A stretch of DNA of 64,000 nucleotides from Buchananella felis (GTDB taxonomy: Bacteria; Actinomycetota; Actinomycetes; Actinomycetales; Actinomycetaceae): assembly GCF_041380015.1 (NCBI RefSeq), contig NZ_CP159978.1, one strand, 5' to 3'. The notes beneath the pieces were generated by a model. It was not told the origin of the DNA, searched no databases, and saw nothing but the letters and a program-made list of their open reading frames with translations. Numbering within the stretch: position 1 is the stretch's first letter; each line of letters starts with the position of its first letter. Position numbers and translations under genes: made by a program. This document shows positions 1 to 9,200 of the stretch, piece after piece.

Positions 1-120
1 CGTTCCAGCGCACCGCGCCCGGGCCGGTCCCGGCGCGGTGCCTGCGCGGTCAGCACAGTCTGGCCCGGGCCCCGGGGCGGCCGGACCAGCCATCCTCGTC
101 GATGGGCCGCTGCAGACCGA

Positions 121-300
121 CCTTGCGCAAACGATTGCGCCTTTATTGCAGTCATTGAGCCGTTGTTGCAGCTCTCCTGGCCTTGGGCGACCTATTGCGC
201 CTTTAATCGGCCCCGTAGCGCTTCAAAAGGTGCAACAAAGCCACGACCGGTACAACAAGGGCTCAGCGGGAACAACAAAGGCTCAATCGGTTGCGCACGG
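121..300. repeat. Class C palindromic 20-bp-register array, locus 1
   Basis: Left-arm words (TTGCGCAA, TTATTGCA, TTGTTGCA, TTGGGCGA) begin at 123, 143, 163 and 183. The reverse-oriented words (TGCAACAA, TACAACAA, AACAACAA, TTGCGCAC) begin at 231, 251, 271 and 291. Both arms therefore step by exactly 20 bp. The outer right unit (CTCAATCGGTTGCGCAC, 283-299) also occurs at the right end of the array at 29.3 kb. The arms are roughly complementary and could fold into a long imperfect hairpin. No reading frame here looks real. Function unknown. Confidence 0.8.
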
Positions 301-327
301 CGGCTCGGCCCGCACGAGCCGCCCGCG

Positions 328-369
328 CCGGGGTGGTGGGAGCCGCGCTCCCGGCTCCCACCACCCCGG
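328..369. terminator. Strong hairpin ahead of trpB
   Basis: A 17-bp perfect stem (328-344 with 353-369) encloses an 8-nt loop. The T-run after it is weak. It probably ends a transcript that enters from the left edge of the window, and it separates the array at 121-300 from the trpB promoter region. Confidence 0.6.
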
Positions 370-423
370 TTCACGTTTTGACCAGCTTCGCCCACTAGGC
401 GGACACGTGGTTAAAGTTTGTCC

Positions 424-1626
424 ATGACTTCGCTAGTGCACGCCGACGAGGGCGGCTTCTTTGGTTCGCACGGTGGGCGCTTTGTGCCCCCGCAGCTCGA
501 GACTCCCATCGCTGAGGTGGCAGCGGCCTACGCCGAGGCCCGCCAGGCCCCCGAGTTCCAGGCAGAGTATGAGGCGCTGCTGGCCGACTACGTTGGCCGC
601 CCCTCCCCGCTGTTCCTGGCCGAGGGCTTGAGCCGCGAGCTGGGCGGCGCCAAGATCTACCTCAAGCGCGAGGACCTGAACCACACCGGCGCGCACAAGA
701 TCAACCACTGCCTGGGCGAGGGCCTGTTGGCCAAGCGCATGGGCAAGAAGAAGCTGATGGCTGAGACGGGCGCCGGCCAGCACGGCGTGGCCCTGGCCAC
801 CGCTGCTGCTCTGCTTGGCCTGGAGTGCGAGATCCACATGGGCGCCATCGACGTGGAGAAGCAGCGCCCCAACGTGGTGCGCATGCAGATGCTGGGCGCC
901 AAGGTGGTCTCCGTCGAGTCCGGCGGCCGCTGCCTGAAGGACGCCGTTGACTCCGCGTTCTCCGTGTTCGCGCGCGACTACAAGGACACCTTCTTCGCCA
1001 TCGGTTCCGTGGTGGGCCCGGACCCGTACCCCTCGATGGTGCGCGACTTCCAGTCGATCGTGGGCCGCGAGGCCAAGAAGCAGATCCTGGCCAAGGAGGG
1101 CCGCCTGCCCGACGCGCTGGTGGCCTCCGTGGGCGGCGGCTCCAACGCGCTGGGTCTCTTCACCGAGTTCCTGGAGGACACCGAGGTGAAGATGTACGGC
1201 GTGGAGCCTGCGGGCCGCAACCTGGACGTGGTGGGCGAGCACGCCGCCACCATGACCTTCGGCACCCCGGGCATGCTGCACGGCATGAAGACCCTGGTGC
1301 TGCAGGACGAGGCGGGCGAGCCTGCCCCGGTTCACTCCATCGCCTCCGGCCTGGACTACCCGGGCGTTGGCCCGCAGCACGCGTTCCTGAAGGAGGTGGG
1401 CCGCGTGGAGTACGTGCACGCCTCCGACGCCGAGACGCTGGCCGCCTTCCAGATGCTGTGCCGCACGGAGGGCATCATCCCGGCGCTGGAGTCCTCCCAC
1501 GCGCTGGCGCACGCCATCCGCCTGGCCCCGACGCTGAGGAACGACCAGATCGTCGTGGTCAACCTGTCCGGTCGCGGCGACAAGGACATCGACTACGTGG
1601 CCGAGCGCCTGGCAGAGCACGCCTAG
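424..1626 (+). CDS. trpB: Tryptophan synthase beta chain (orphan TrpB)
   Basis: PLP enzyme that condenses indole with L-serine to give tryptophan. The 400-residue length is normal for TrpB1. The PLP lysine is in HTGAHKIN (K92), the catalytic glutamate in ETGAGQHG (E114), and the phosphate-binding loop GGGSNA lies near residue 237. I start at the ATG at 424; an in-frame TTG at 418 adds only two residues, and neither has a clear Shine-Dalgarno, so the mRNA may be leaderless. There is no trpA downstream, where it normally sits: a terminator and an opposing ABC operon follow. Upstream within view there is only an array and a hairpin. The enzyme may therefore salvage external indole or partner with a distant TrpA. 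Family assignment is firm; the physiological role is inferred. Confidence 0.95.
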   Translation: MTSLVHADEGGFFGSHGGRFVPPQLETPIAEVAAAYAEARQAPEFQAEYEALLADYVGRPSPLFLAEGLSRELGGAKIYLKREDLNHTGAHKINHCLGEGLLAKRMGKKKLMAETGAGQHGVALATAAALLGLECEIHMGAIDVEKQRPNVVRMQMLGAKVVSVESGGRCLKDAVDSAFSVFARDYKDTFFAIGSVVGPDPYPSMVRDFQSIVGREAKKQILAKEGRLPDALVASVGGGSNALGLFTEFLEDTEVKMYGVEPAGRNLDVVGEHAATMTFGTPGMLHGMKTLVLQDEAGEPAPVHSIASGLDYPGVGPQHAFLKEVGRVEYVHASDAETLAAFQMLCRTEGIIPALESSHALAHAIRLAPTLRNDQIVVVNLSGRGDKDIDYVAERLAEHA

Positions 1627-1643
1627 GTCAATCGGGCCCCATC

Positions 1644-1682
1644 CGGTGGGGGCGGCGGGATTTCTTCCCGCCGCCCCCACCG
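1644..1682. terminator. Terminator between trpB and the ABC operon
   Basis: A perfect 17-bp GC-rich stem (1644-1660 with 1666-1682) has a 5-nt loop TTTCT. It lies 18 bases after the trpB stop and just beyond the end of the converging ATPase gene, so it can serve both strands. Confidence 0.8.
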
Positions 1683-1684
1683 TC

Positions 1685-1700
1685 GTTTCACGCGTGAAAC
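1685..1700. promoter_or_regulatory. parS-like 16-bp palindrome
   Basis: GTTTCACGCGTGAAAC is a perfect palindrome. The ParB site parS has the core GTTTCACGTGAAAC; here the two half-sites are identical but carry two extra central bases. It lies in the short gap between converging genes. The altered half-site spacing makes ParB binding uncertain. Confidence 0.4.
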
Positions 1701-1705
1701 AGCTG

Positions 1706-3406
1706 CTATCTGCTGAACAGTCCGGCCAGGTCCAGCTCCGCCGGCGCCCCGGCCCCGATCACCTCCCCTTCCCGCAGCAGCACCAGCTGGTCGCACTGCT
1801 CGGCCTCCTGCAGGTAGTGGGTGGTCACCAGGATTCCCGCCCCGGCCCGCGCGCGCATGCGCAGCTGCTGCCACAGGCGCGCCCGGCCAAGCGGGTCCAG
1901 CCCGGAGGTGGGCTCGTCCAGGATCAGCAGGCGAGGACGGTGAACGTTGGCTGCGTGGAAGGCCAGCACGCGCCGGGCCCCGAGCGGCAGCCCGCCCACC
2001 GGCGCGCCTCCTAGCTGGGCGGCGAAGGCCGCCGCCTCAGTCCCGATCTGCGCGCCGTGCACCCGGGCCACCAGCTCAAGGTTCTGCCGGGCATTCAGGC
2101 TCGGGTACAGGCCCAGGCCCTGCGCCAGGTAGCCGATGTGGCGGCGCCCCTGCCTGCCCGGGGCCAGCCCCATCAGCTCCGCCCGCCCGCCGCTGGGCTG
2201 CTCCAGGCCCAGCAGGATCCGCATGAGCGTCGTCTTACCGGCCCCGTTTCCCCCAATCAGCCCGACCACCTGGCCCGGCCTCACCTCCAGGTCCACGCCC
2301 TTGAGCGCCTCGAAGCTGCCAAAGCGGCAGCGCACCCCGGTGGCCCGCGCCAGCGGTCGGCCCACGCCCACAGCCGCACCCGCAGCCTCCACACCGACAC
2401 CCACGCCCGCAGCCGTGCCCGCCCCCTCGACGCCAACGCCCACGGCCCCGGCACCCGCGTCCTCTGCCCGCACGCTGTCCGTGCTCCCGCCCCCTGCGCG
2501 CTCGGCGCCGCGTTCTCCGGGCGGTGGGGCGGCAGCGTCGTCCTTCCCCTCCTGCCTGGCCAGCAGCAGCGCGATCGCGGCGTTTTCCAGGCTGGGGGCG
2601 CGTTCCTCCCGCGCGCCGGCGGGGCGTAGCTGCGCGGTGGGTGTCCAGCCGTAGCGCGCCCGCCCCACGTTCCAGGTGCGGCCCTCCGGCAGGCACTCCT
2701 CCCCTTCCGGCAGGCACTCCTCCCCCTCGGGCAGGCGCCAGATTCTGCCGGGGGCCTGCGCGCAGACCTCGGCGGGCGTGCCGACTGCCAGCAGGTCGCC
2801 GTCGGCTAGGAAGAAGACGCGGTCGGCGCGGGCGGCCTCGTCCAGGTAGGTGGTGGCCAGCACCACGGTGGCACCCTCCCCCGCCGCCGCGCGCAGCAGG
2901 GCCCAGATTTGGGAGCGCGAGTCGGGGTCCACGCCGGTGGTGGGCTCATCCAGTAGGAGCAGGTCGGGGCGATGCAGCGCCGCCAGCACGAAGCCCAGCT
3001 TCTTGCGCATGCCGCCGCTGAGCCGCCCTGCCAGGCGCCCGCCTACCTCGCCCAGGCCGGCCAGTTCCAGCAGTTTCTTGGCGCGCGGTTGCCACGTCGC
3101 GGCGGGCAGGCGGTGCACCCGGGCGGCGAATTCGACGTTCTCTGCCACGCTCAACTGCCGCCACACGCCGTCGCCATCCCCCTGGTAGCCCACGGTTGGA
3201 CGACGTTGCCCCTGCGGCCCCTCCCACTTCACCGCGCCCGGCGTGGCGGCGGGCACCCGCCCGGCCAGGAGGCGCAGCAGGGTGGACTTGCCGGCCCCGT
3301 CCCCGCCCACCAGGGCTGAGACGGTGCCGGGGCGGAACTCCCCGGACAGGGCGGTGAGGGCCGTGGCGCGACCGTACCTGACTGTTGCGTCTTGGAGGCG
3401 CAGCAT
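1706..3406 (-). CDS. ABC transporter ATPase with two fused nucleotide-binding domains
   Basis: A 566-residue cytoplasmic protein with two ABC ATPase domains in one chain, like YbhF. The N-terminal domain has Walker A GGDGAGKST, signature LSGGMRKK and Walker B LLLLDEPTTGVD. The C-terminal domain has Walker A GGNGAGKTT and Walker B LLILDEPTSGLD, but its signature is degenerate (LPLGARR), so one ATP site is probably weakened. The linker carries a repeated LPEGEEC peptide and an Ala/Gly/Val-rich stretch. The start at 3406 overlaps the permease stop by one base (TGATG), which implies translational coupling. A longer open frame upstream only shadows the permease gene. It probably powers export of a toxic compound or lipid; the substrate is unknown. 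Confidence 0.88.
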   Translation of the reverse strand: MLRLQDATVRYGRATALTALSGEFRPGTVSALVGGDGAGKSTLLRLLAGRVPAATPGAVKWEGPQGQRRPTVGYQGDGDGVWRQLSVAENVEFAARVHRLPAATWQPRAKKLLELAGLGEVGGRLAGRLSGGMRKKLGFVLAALHRPDLLLLDEPTTGVDPDSRSQIWALLRAAAGEGATVVLATTYLDEAARADRVFFLADGDLLAVGTPAEVCAQAPGRIWRLPEGEECLPEGEECLPEGRTWNVGRARYGWTPTAQLRPAGAREERAPSLENAAIALLLARQEGKDDAAAPPPGERGAERAGGGSTDSVRAEDAGAGAVGVGVEGAGTAAGVGVGVEAAGAAVGVGRPLARATGVRCRFGSFEALKGVDLEVRPGQVVGLIGGNGAGKTTLMRILLGLEQPSGGRAELMGLAPGRQGRRHIGYLAQGLGLYPSLNARQNLELVARVHGAQIGTEAAAFAAQLGGAPVGGLPLGARRVLAFHAANVHRPRLLILDEPTSGLDPLGRARLWQQLRMRARAGAGILVTTHYLQEAEQCDQLVLLREGEVIGAGAPAELDLAGLFSR

Positions 3407-4797
3407 CAGCGGCCTCCTCCGTGCGCCAGGCTGTAGCGCATGCGCGCCGTGGCCGCCCCGAAGATTCCGAGCGCCATGGCGGCCATGATGGCCAGCGGCA
3501 GCCACATGGTCTCCAGTCCGGCGCCGCGCAGCATGACCCCCAGGGAGAACTGGCGGAACCAGGTCAGGGGCAGGCAGTAGCCGATGGCCCTGATCCAGGC
3601 CGGCATGGTGCCCAGCGGGTAGATGAGGCCGGAGAGGATGATCTGCGGCACCACCATCATGATGGCCAGCTGGATCGCCTGGCCGGTGGTCTGGGAGATG
3701 GATGAGATGAACACGCCCACCCCCAGCACCACGAAGGCGAAGAGCAGCACCCCGAGGGCGAACAGGAGGGCCGAGCCTTCGAAGGGGACGCCGAACAGGG
3801 TGAGGGCGACCACGGTGACGACGGCCATGTCCAGCACTGCCAGCAGGAAGTAGGGGGTGATCTTGCCCAGGATGATGTCCACCGGGCGCAGCGGCATGAC
3901 CGCCAGTTGCTCCAGGGTGCCCGCCTCCCGTTCCCGCACCAGGCCGATGGAGGTGATGAGGACCCCGATGAAGACCATGATGAGCCCGACCAGCGGCGGC
4001 ACCATCACCCAAGCGGTGGAGAGGTCTGGGTTGAACATGACGGTGACTAGGGAGTCGGCGTCCAGGCTGGGCACCTGGGGTAGCTCCGGCAGTTCGGGCA
4101 GGGCGGGCAGCTCGGTCTGGGACGGGAGGGTGGGGAGGGCGTCGCCGGCGGGAAGTTCCGGCAGCGGCGGGAGGGCCGGCATGGGGGCGCCCGGGGGGAG
4201 CTGGCTGAGCCCGTCCAGCGTTTGGGCGAGCTGCGGCAGCACCTGGCGGAGGTTTTCTAGCTGCGGCAGGGCGGCGCGTAGTTCTTCGAGGGGGGCTCGG
4301 AACTGTTCGAGGTCGGCGCGCATGCCCGCCATCTGCTCCAGCTGCGCCTCGGCCTGGGCCTGGGCGTCGCTGGCGGCGAGCTCCACCACGTAAGCACGCG
4401 CGGCCTGCGCCATGAAGAGCTCCGAGCCGTCCACGTATGCGCGCATCCGCTCCGAGAGCGGCGCGGCGGCCGTGGTGGCGCCCTGAGTGGTTTTGGTCAG
4501 GAGTACGACGTCGTAGCGCTGGCCGCGCAAAAGTTGTGCCGCGTTTTCTGCGCCGGCGGGTGGGGCGTCGTCCACTAGTTCGATGTCGAAGTGGGCGGCG
4601 CCGACCTCGTTTTGCCTGATGTCCTGGCTGAGGGCGGTGGCGCCGGGGCCGATGACGGCCACGCTGACGCGGTCGACGCGGAAGGAGGCGGCGTAGCCGA
4701 AGATGATGAGCAGGACTACTGGGAGGGCCACCAGCATGGTGAGGGTGCGCCGGTCCCTGACGAGCTCGCGAAACTCCTTGATTATGAGCGCTTTCAT
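3406..4797 (-). CDS. ABC-2 type transporter permease
   Basis: A 463-residue membrane partner of the double ATPase, of the YbhS/YhiI-like ABC-2 type. An N-terminal transmembrane segment (about residues 20-40) is followed by a large extracytoplasmic domain, and five or so membrane spans occupy the C-terminal half. The external domain contains a Pro/Leu-rich run of short PLPELP-type repeats before the membrane region. I chose the ATG at 4797 because GGGGGA precedes it by seven bases; an ATG at 4812 adds five residues. It is the first gene of an operon divergent from the TetR gene and coupled to the ATPase gene. Confidence 0.88.
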   Translation of the reverse strand: MKALIIKEFRELVRDRRTLTMLVALPVVLLIIFGYAASFRVDRVSVAVIGPGATALSQDIRQNEVGAAHFDIELVDDAPPAGAENAAQLLRGQRYDVVLLTKTTQGATTAAAPLSERMRAYVDGSELFMAQAARAYVVELAASDAQAQAEAQLEQMAGMRADLEQFRAPLEELRAALPQLENLRQVLPQLAQTLDGLSQLPPGAPMPALPPLPELPAGDALPTLPSQTELPALPELPELPQVPSLDADSLVTVMFNPDLSTAWVMVPPLVGLIMVFIGVLITSIGLVREREAGTLEQLAVMPLRPVDIILGKITPYFLLAVLDMAVVTVVALTLFGVPFEGSALLFALGVLLFAFVVLGVGVFISSISQTTGQAIQLAIMMVVPQIILSGLIYPLGTMPAWIRAIGYCLPLTWFRQFSLGVMLRGAGLETMWLPLAIMAAMALGIFGAATARMRYSLAHGGGR

Positions 4798-4843
4798 CGC
4801 ACCATCCCCCATTTCATCGGCTGATGAATTGGATACTAGTCCA

Positions 4844-4867
4844 TAGTTTCCCCGCGTGGGGAAACTA
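4844..4867. promoter_or_regulatory. Inverted-repeat operator of the TetR/ABC divergon
   Basis: TAGTTTCCCC (4844-4853) and GGGGAAACTA (4858-4867) form a perfect 10-bp inverted repeat around GCGT. It lies between the divergent permease and TetR starts, the expected place for an operator controlling both directions. Confidence 0.7.
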
Positions 4868-4909
4868 GGGGTGGGCAATAATGGATCGGGGGGAGGAAAG
4901 GAGGTAGAC

Positions 4910-5593
4910 GTGCAGGCACTGTCGACGGCCGGGTCGGACCAGCCGGCCGGTCGGAGGCCACGCCGAGGCGCCACCGCCGGCGCACGCGGGCCGCGCACCG
5001 AGGCCCGCGACTGGCGGGCGGAGATCCTGCAGGCCGCGCAACTGGAGTTCGGCGCGAAGGGCTACCAGGCCACCTCAATCCGGGCGATCGCCGCGCGCGT
5101 GGGCGTGGACGCCAAGCTGGTGCACTACTACTTCGGCTCCAAGCTGGAGCTATTCAACACCGCCCTTCAGGCAGCCGTGGAGAAACTGGGCGTCTTCCAG
5201 GTGCTGGACCAGCCGGTGCCAGCCCCGGGCCAGCCCTGGGCGGGCACCGGCGAGCGCTACCTGAACCTCATCATCTCCGCGCTGGACCGCCCGGAGATCG
5301 GCCCCGGCTACATCGGCCTCATCCGCACCATCGTCACCCACGGTGAGCTGCGCGACTACTTCCGCGCCTTCATCGAACGCAACATCGTCGAAAGGCTCAA
5401 GCGAAACCTCACCGGGGACCACCCGGAGGTGCGCGCCGTCCTGGTCGGCAGCCAGGTGGTCGGCATCATCATGGCCCGCTACATCATCCAGGCCGAGCCC
5501 CTGGCCTCTATGCCGGCCGCGCTCATAGCCGAGCTGGCCGGCCCCACCCTAGACCGCTACATGCACGGCGAGCTCGGGCGGTTGGGTTGGTAG
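4910..5593 (+). CDS. TetR/AcrR family transcriptional regulator
   Basis: A 227-residue TetR-type repressor. After a basic, disordered stretch of about 35 residues comes the helix-turn-helix domain (AILQAA...SIRAIAARVGVDAKLVHYYFGSK), then an all-helical ligand domain. I chose the GTG at 4910 because AAAGGAGG stands five bases upstream; the frame opens earlier, at 4856, but that start lies inside the operator palindrome. It probably represses itself and the divergent ABC exporter and is released by the exported compound. The arrangement resembles the E. coli CecR (YbiH)-ybhFSR system, but the effector is unknown. Confidence 0.88.
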   Translation: MQALSTAGSDQPAGRRPRRGATAGARGPRTEARDWRAEILQAAQLEFGAKGYQATSIRAIAARVGVDAKLVHYYFGSKLELFNTALQAAVEKLGVFQVLDQPVPAPGQPWAGTGERYLNLIISALDRPEIGPGYIGLIRTIVTHGELRDYFRAFIERNIVERLKRNLTGDHPEVRAVLVGSQVVGIIMARYIIQAEPLASMPAALIAELAGPTLDRYMHGELGRLGW

Positions 5594-5739
5594 CGCCTGG
5601 TCTAGTTGCCGAGATTTGCGGCAGGCTACGCCAGCTCTTGTGTTGTTAGGGGGCTGGGTTGGTGGGGCCTGGCCTAGTAGCCGAGGTTTGCGGGAGGCTA
5701 CGCCAGCTCTTGTGTTGTTAGGGGGCTGGGTTGGTGGGG
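5594..5739. repeat. Two 72-bp direct repeats
   Basis: Two near-identical copies begin at about 5596 and 5668 and share GCTACGCCAGCTCTTGTG followed by a GGGGGCTGGGTTGGTGGG run. They lead directly into the class A array. Part of the same sequence recurs degenerately before the second array half near 5965-5985. No gene is apparent. Confidence 0.7.
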
Positions 5740-6176
5740 CTCGACGTTCGTGGCTTGGACTCGACGTTGGGGTCTTCAACTCGACGTTCCACCCCTGGTT
5801 AACGTCGAGTTGAAGCTCCAAACGTCGAGTTGGGGCGTTAAACGTCGAGCTGGGGCGTCAAGGGAGCGGCCCCTGGTGTCCGGTGACACCAGCCCCTGCG
5901 CCGTTGGCGGGCGCACCGCCGCGACCCGCCACCCCAGACTCCACCACCAGCCCCTGAGCCGTTGGCAGGCGACTGGGTTGTTGGGACTCGACGTTCGTGG
6001 CTTGAACTAGACGTTGGGGTCTTCAACTCGACGTTCTGCCCCTGGTTAACGTCGAGTTGAAGCTCCAAACGTCGAGCTGGAACACCAAACGTCGAGCTGG
6101 GGCACCAAACGTCGAGCTGGGGCGTCAAACGTCGAGCGGGGGCGTTGAGCGTCGAGCGCGGGTGTTGAGGGTCGGG
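5740..6176. repeat. Class A palindromic 20-bp-register arrays, locus 1 (two arrays)
   Basis: The first array has CTCGACGTT at 5740, 5760 and 5780, then AACGTCGAG at 5801, 5821 and 5841. The second has CTCGACGTT-type words at 5987, 6007 (CTAGACGTT) and 6027, then AACGTCGAG-type words at 6048, 6068, 6088, 6108, 6128, 6148 and a decayed copy at 6168. Steps are 20 bp, with 21 bp across each centre. The words are separated by 11-bp spacers; CTTCAA often precedes the word. The arrays lie between converging tetR and adhesin genes. Function unknown. Confidence 0.9.
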
Positions 6177-6196
6177 TTGGGGTGTGTGGGTGTGGC

Positions 6197-6240
6197 TGGG
6201 CCCGGGCTGGTCCGTTTGTTGGTGGTCCAGTCCGGGCCCA
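6197..6240. terminator. Probable terminator of the adhesin gene
   Basis: TGGGCCCGG (6197-6205) pairs with CCGGGCCCA (6232-6240), and the inner arms GGCTGGTCC and GGTCCAGTC continue the stem imperfectly. It is about 55 bases past the adhesin stop. There is no clear T-run. Confidence 0.45.
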
Positions 6241-6292
6241 GTGTTTGGTGGAACTATCCCTTAAGGGTTAGCGCCACCAGTTAGTGCAACGC

Positions 6293-9200
6293 TTAACTCT
6301 TCTTGCGGCGTAGGAGGAGGAGTGTGCCTCCGGCTGCCAGCAGGGTTAGGGCGTAGGGGGCTAGGGTGAGGGCGTTGGTGCCGGTCTTGGCCAGCTTGCC
6401 TCCCTTGCCGCCCTTGGTGGTGGGCTTTTTGAAGCCGAAGTCCAGGGAGAGGTCCTTGTCTCCGTCCTTGGTCAGGCCGATGGTGGTGGCCTTGTCGGTA
6501 GAGGAGTCGGTTTCCCGGGTGCCCTGGCCGGTCTTGGCCGGCTGGTAGCCCGCGGGCGGGGTGATGGTGACGGTGTAGGACTGGTTGTCCTTCAGAACGG
6601 GCAGGTTGTCGAAAAGGTACTTGCCGTTCTCGTCGGTCTTGACCGGGCCAACGGGGTTGCCGTTGACGTCGGTGACGTCCTTGCCGTCGGGTCCGGTGAT
6701 CTTCAGGGTCACACCAGCGATGGGCTTGTCGGTGTTGTCCTGGATTCCGTTGTCGTTGAGGTCTTCAAAGACGTAGTCACCCACGGTAACTGAGGGCTTG
6801 TAGTAGCCAAAGTCCAAGGTCAGATCGCTAGCGCCGTCGGTGGACAGGTCTGCCAGGCTGACCGAGGTCGTGGTGGAAGAGTCGTTGGCTCCCTGGCCGT
6901 TGTTGGTACCGGCCTTGGTGGGCAGGTAGCCGGCCGGGTCGCTGACCGTGACGGTGTAGGACTGGTCCTTGGGTAGCACGGGCAGGTTCTCAAAGAGGTA
7001 CTTGCCGTGCTCGTCGGTCTTGACCGGGCCAACGGGGTTGCCGTTGACGTCGGTGACGCTCTTACCGTCCGGGCCGGTCAGGGTCAGGGTGACGTCCTTG
7101 ATACCGGGCTCGCCGGTGTCTTGGAGGCCGTCCTTGTTCTTGTCGAACCAGACGTAGTCACCCACGGACACCTTGGCCTTGATGAAACCAAAGTCCAAGG
7201 TGGGGTCGTTGGCCCCGTCGGTGGACAGGTCTGCCACGCTGGCCGAGGTCTGGGTAGAAGAGTCATCACTACCAGCACCGTTGTTCATGCCGGCCTTGGT
7301 CGGCACGTAACCGAACGGGGCGGTAACGGTAACGATGTACTTCACCTCACCGGTGAGGACTTCCAGACCAGTAAAGGCGTACTTGCCGTGCTCGTCGGTG
7401 GTGGTGGTCAGCTCGGTGCGGGCGGTGTGGTCAGCGTTGTTGACCGGCTTACCGTCGCTACGGGAGATGGTCAGGGTGACGTCCTTGAGTGGCACATCGG
7501 TGGCGTCTTGCAGGCCGTCCTTGTTGACGTCGTACCAGACGTAGTCACCCACGCTGACCTCGGGGAAGAAGAAACCAAAGTCAAGGGTGAGGTCCTTAGC
7601 CCCGTCACTGGTCAGTTCCTGGGCGGTAGCACTACCAGTAGAGGAGTCCTTGGCCCGGTCGCTGCCCGCCTCGGCCTTGGTGGGTACGTAGCCGGCCGGG
7701 TCGGTGACAGTAACCACGTACTTCTCACCCGCTGGCAGCATCTCCAAGTCCTTAAACAGGTACATGCCGCTAGCGTCGGTAGTGGTGGTGGTAACCGGGT
7801 TGCCATCAGCGTCCTTAACGGGCTTGCCGTCCGTACGCGAGATGGTCAAAACCACGTCCTTGATGCCCTTTTCGTCATCGTCTTGCAGGCCGTCCTTGTT
7901 CGCGTCGAACCAGACGTAGTCACCCACACTCACCTTGGCCTTAACAAAACCAAAGTCCAAACTCAGGTCCTTGTCCCCATCATTAGGCAACACGACCGCG
8001 GTCTCGCTACCAGTAGAGGAGTCCTTGGCCCGGTCACTGCCAGCCCCAGGAGTGGTGGGAACAAAACCACGCGGGTTGGTAACCGTCACCACGTACTTCG
8101 CGCCTGCCGGCAAGATCTCCAGGTCAGCAAACAAGTACTTACCGGTCGCGTCGGTCGTGGTGGTGGTAACCACGCTGCCGTCGACCTTCTTGGCCGGCTT
8201 GCCGTCCGTGCGAGACAGGGTCAAGGTCACATCCTCCAACGCCACGTCGCTGGCGTCTTGCAGACCGTCCTTGTTGGCGTCGTACCAGACGTAGTCACCC
8301 ACACTCACCTTGCCGCGCTTGGCGTGCCAGTTATCGCTATCGGTGAGCTTGTCACCACCAGCCACCGGGGTGGCCTCCACCCGGGCGGTGTTAGCGTGCT
8401 TGGCCGCATCCGTCATGGCCGCCAGGGTAGCGGTGCACTCAAACGAAGCCTTGGGCGCAAACACCCAAGCCGCCGGAGCACTAACCACACCATCAACAGC
8501 CACCACATCAGCGCCATCAATACGGCACTTGAAGTCGGTCAGGGCCGGGCCAACAATCGTGGTGTCAGAAACCTTGACATTGTTCAACTCGCCCTTACCC
8601 GTGTTAGTCACGGTGAACTTCACCGGCTGGGCAGCCAGACCAGAAAGCACCAGGGCCACATCCTCGGTGTCACGGTCACCAGCGGGCAAGACCTTGGGCT
8701 GACCATCAACCAGCTCAGCGTTACCCGCCTGGTCAAAGACCACCCCACTCCAAGCACCGTCGTACTTCTCAATGTCGATACCCGTGGGCTTCTTAACAAA
8801 ACCAAAGTCCAGGCTGAGGTCCTTGTCCCCATCGTTGGGCAGCGCACCGGCAGTAGCAACCGTGGTCGAAGAGTCCTTCGCGCGGTCGCTACCAGCACCA
8901 GCAGTGGTCGGCTGGTAGTTGGCCGGGTCCGTCACGGTCACCTTGTAGAAGACATCCTGCGGCAGCACCTCGAGGTCGGCGAACAGGTACTTACCCTGCT
9001 CGTTCGTGGTCGTGGTGGTGACGGCAGTGCCGTCGATCTTCTTGGCCGGCTGGTCGTCCGTCCGGGACAGGGCCAGGGTGACGCCCTGCAGCGGCACGTC
9101 GCTGGCGTCTTGCAGGCCGTCCTTGTTCGCATCGAACCAGACGTAGTCACCCACGGACACAGACGGCTTGATGAAGCCGAAGTCCAGGGTCAGGTCAGAG

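Noticed and set aside
121..300. CRISPR array
   Set aside because: The repeats are 8-9 bp with 11-12-bp spacers, in two orientations, and there are no cas genes or 25-40-bp repeats.
3407..4012. N-terminal extension of the double ATPase upstream of 3406
   Set aside because: The extra codons overlap the permease in another frame and resemble the Gly/His-rich shadow of a hydrophobic coding region.
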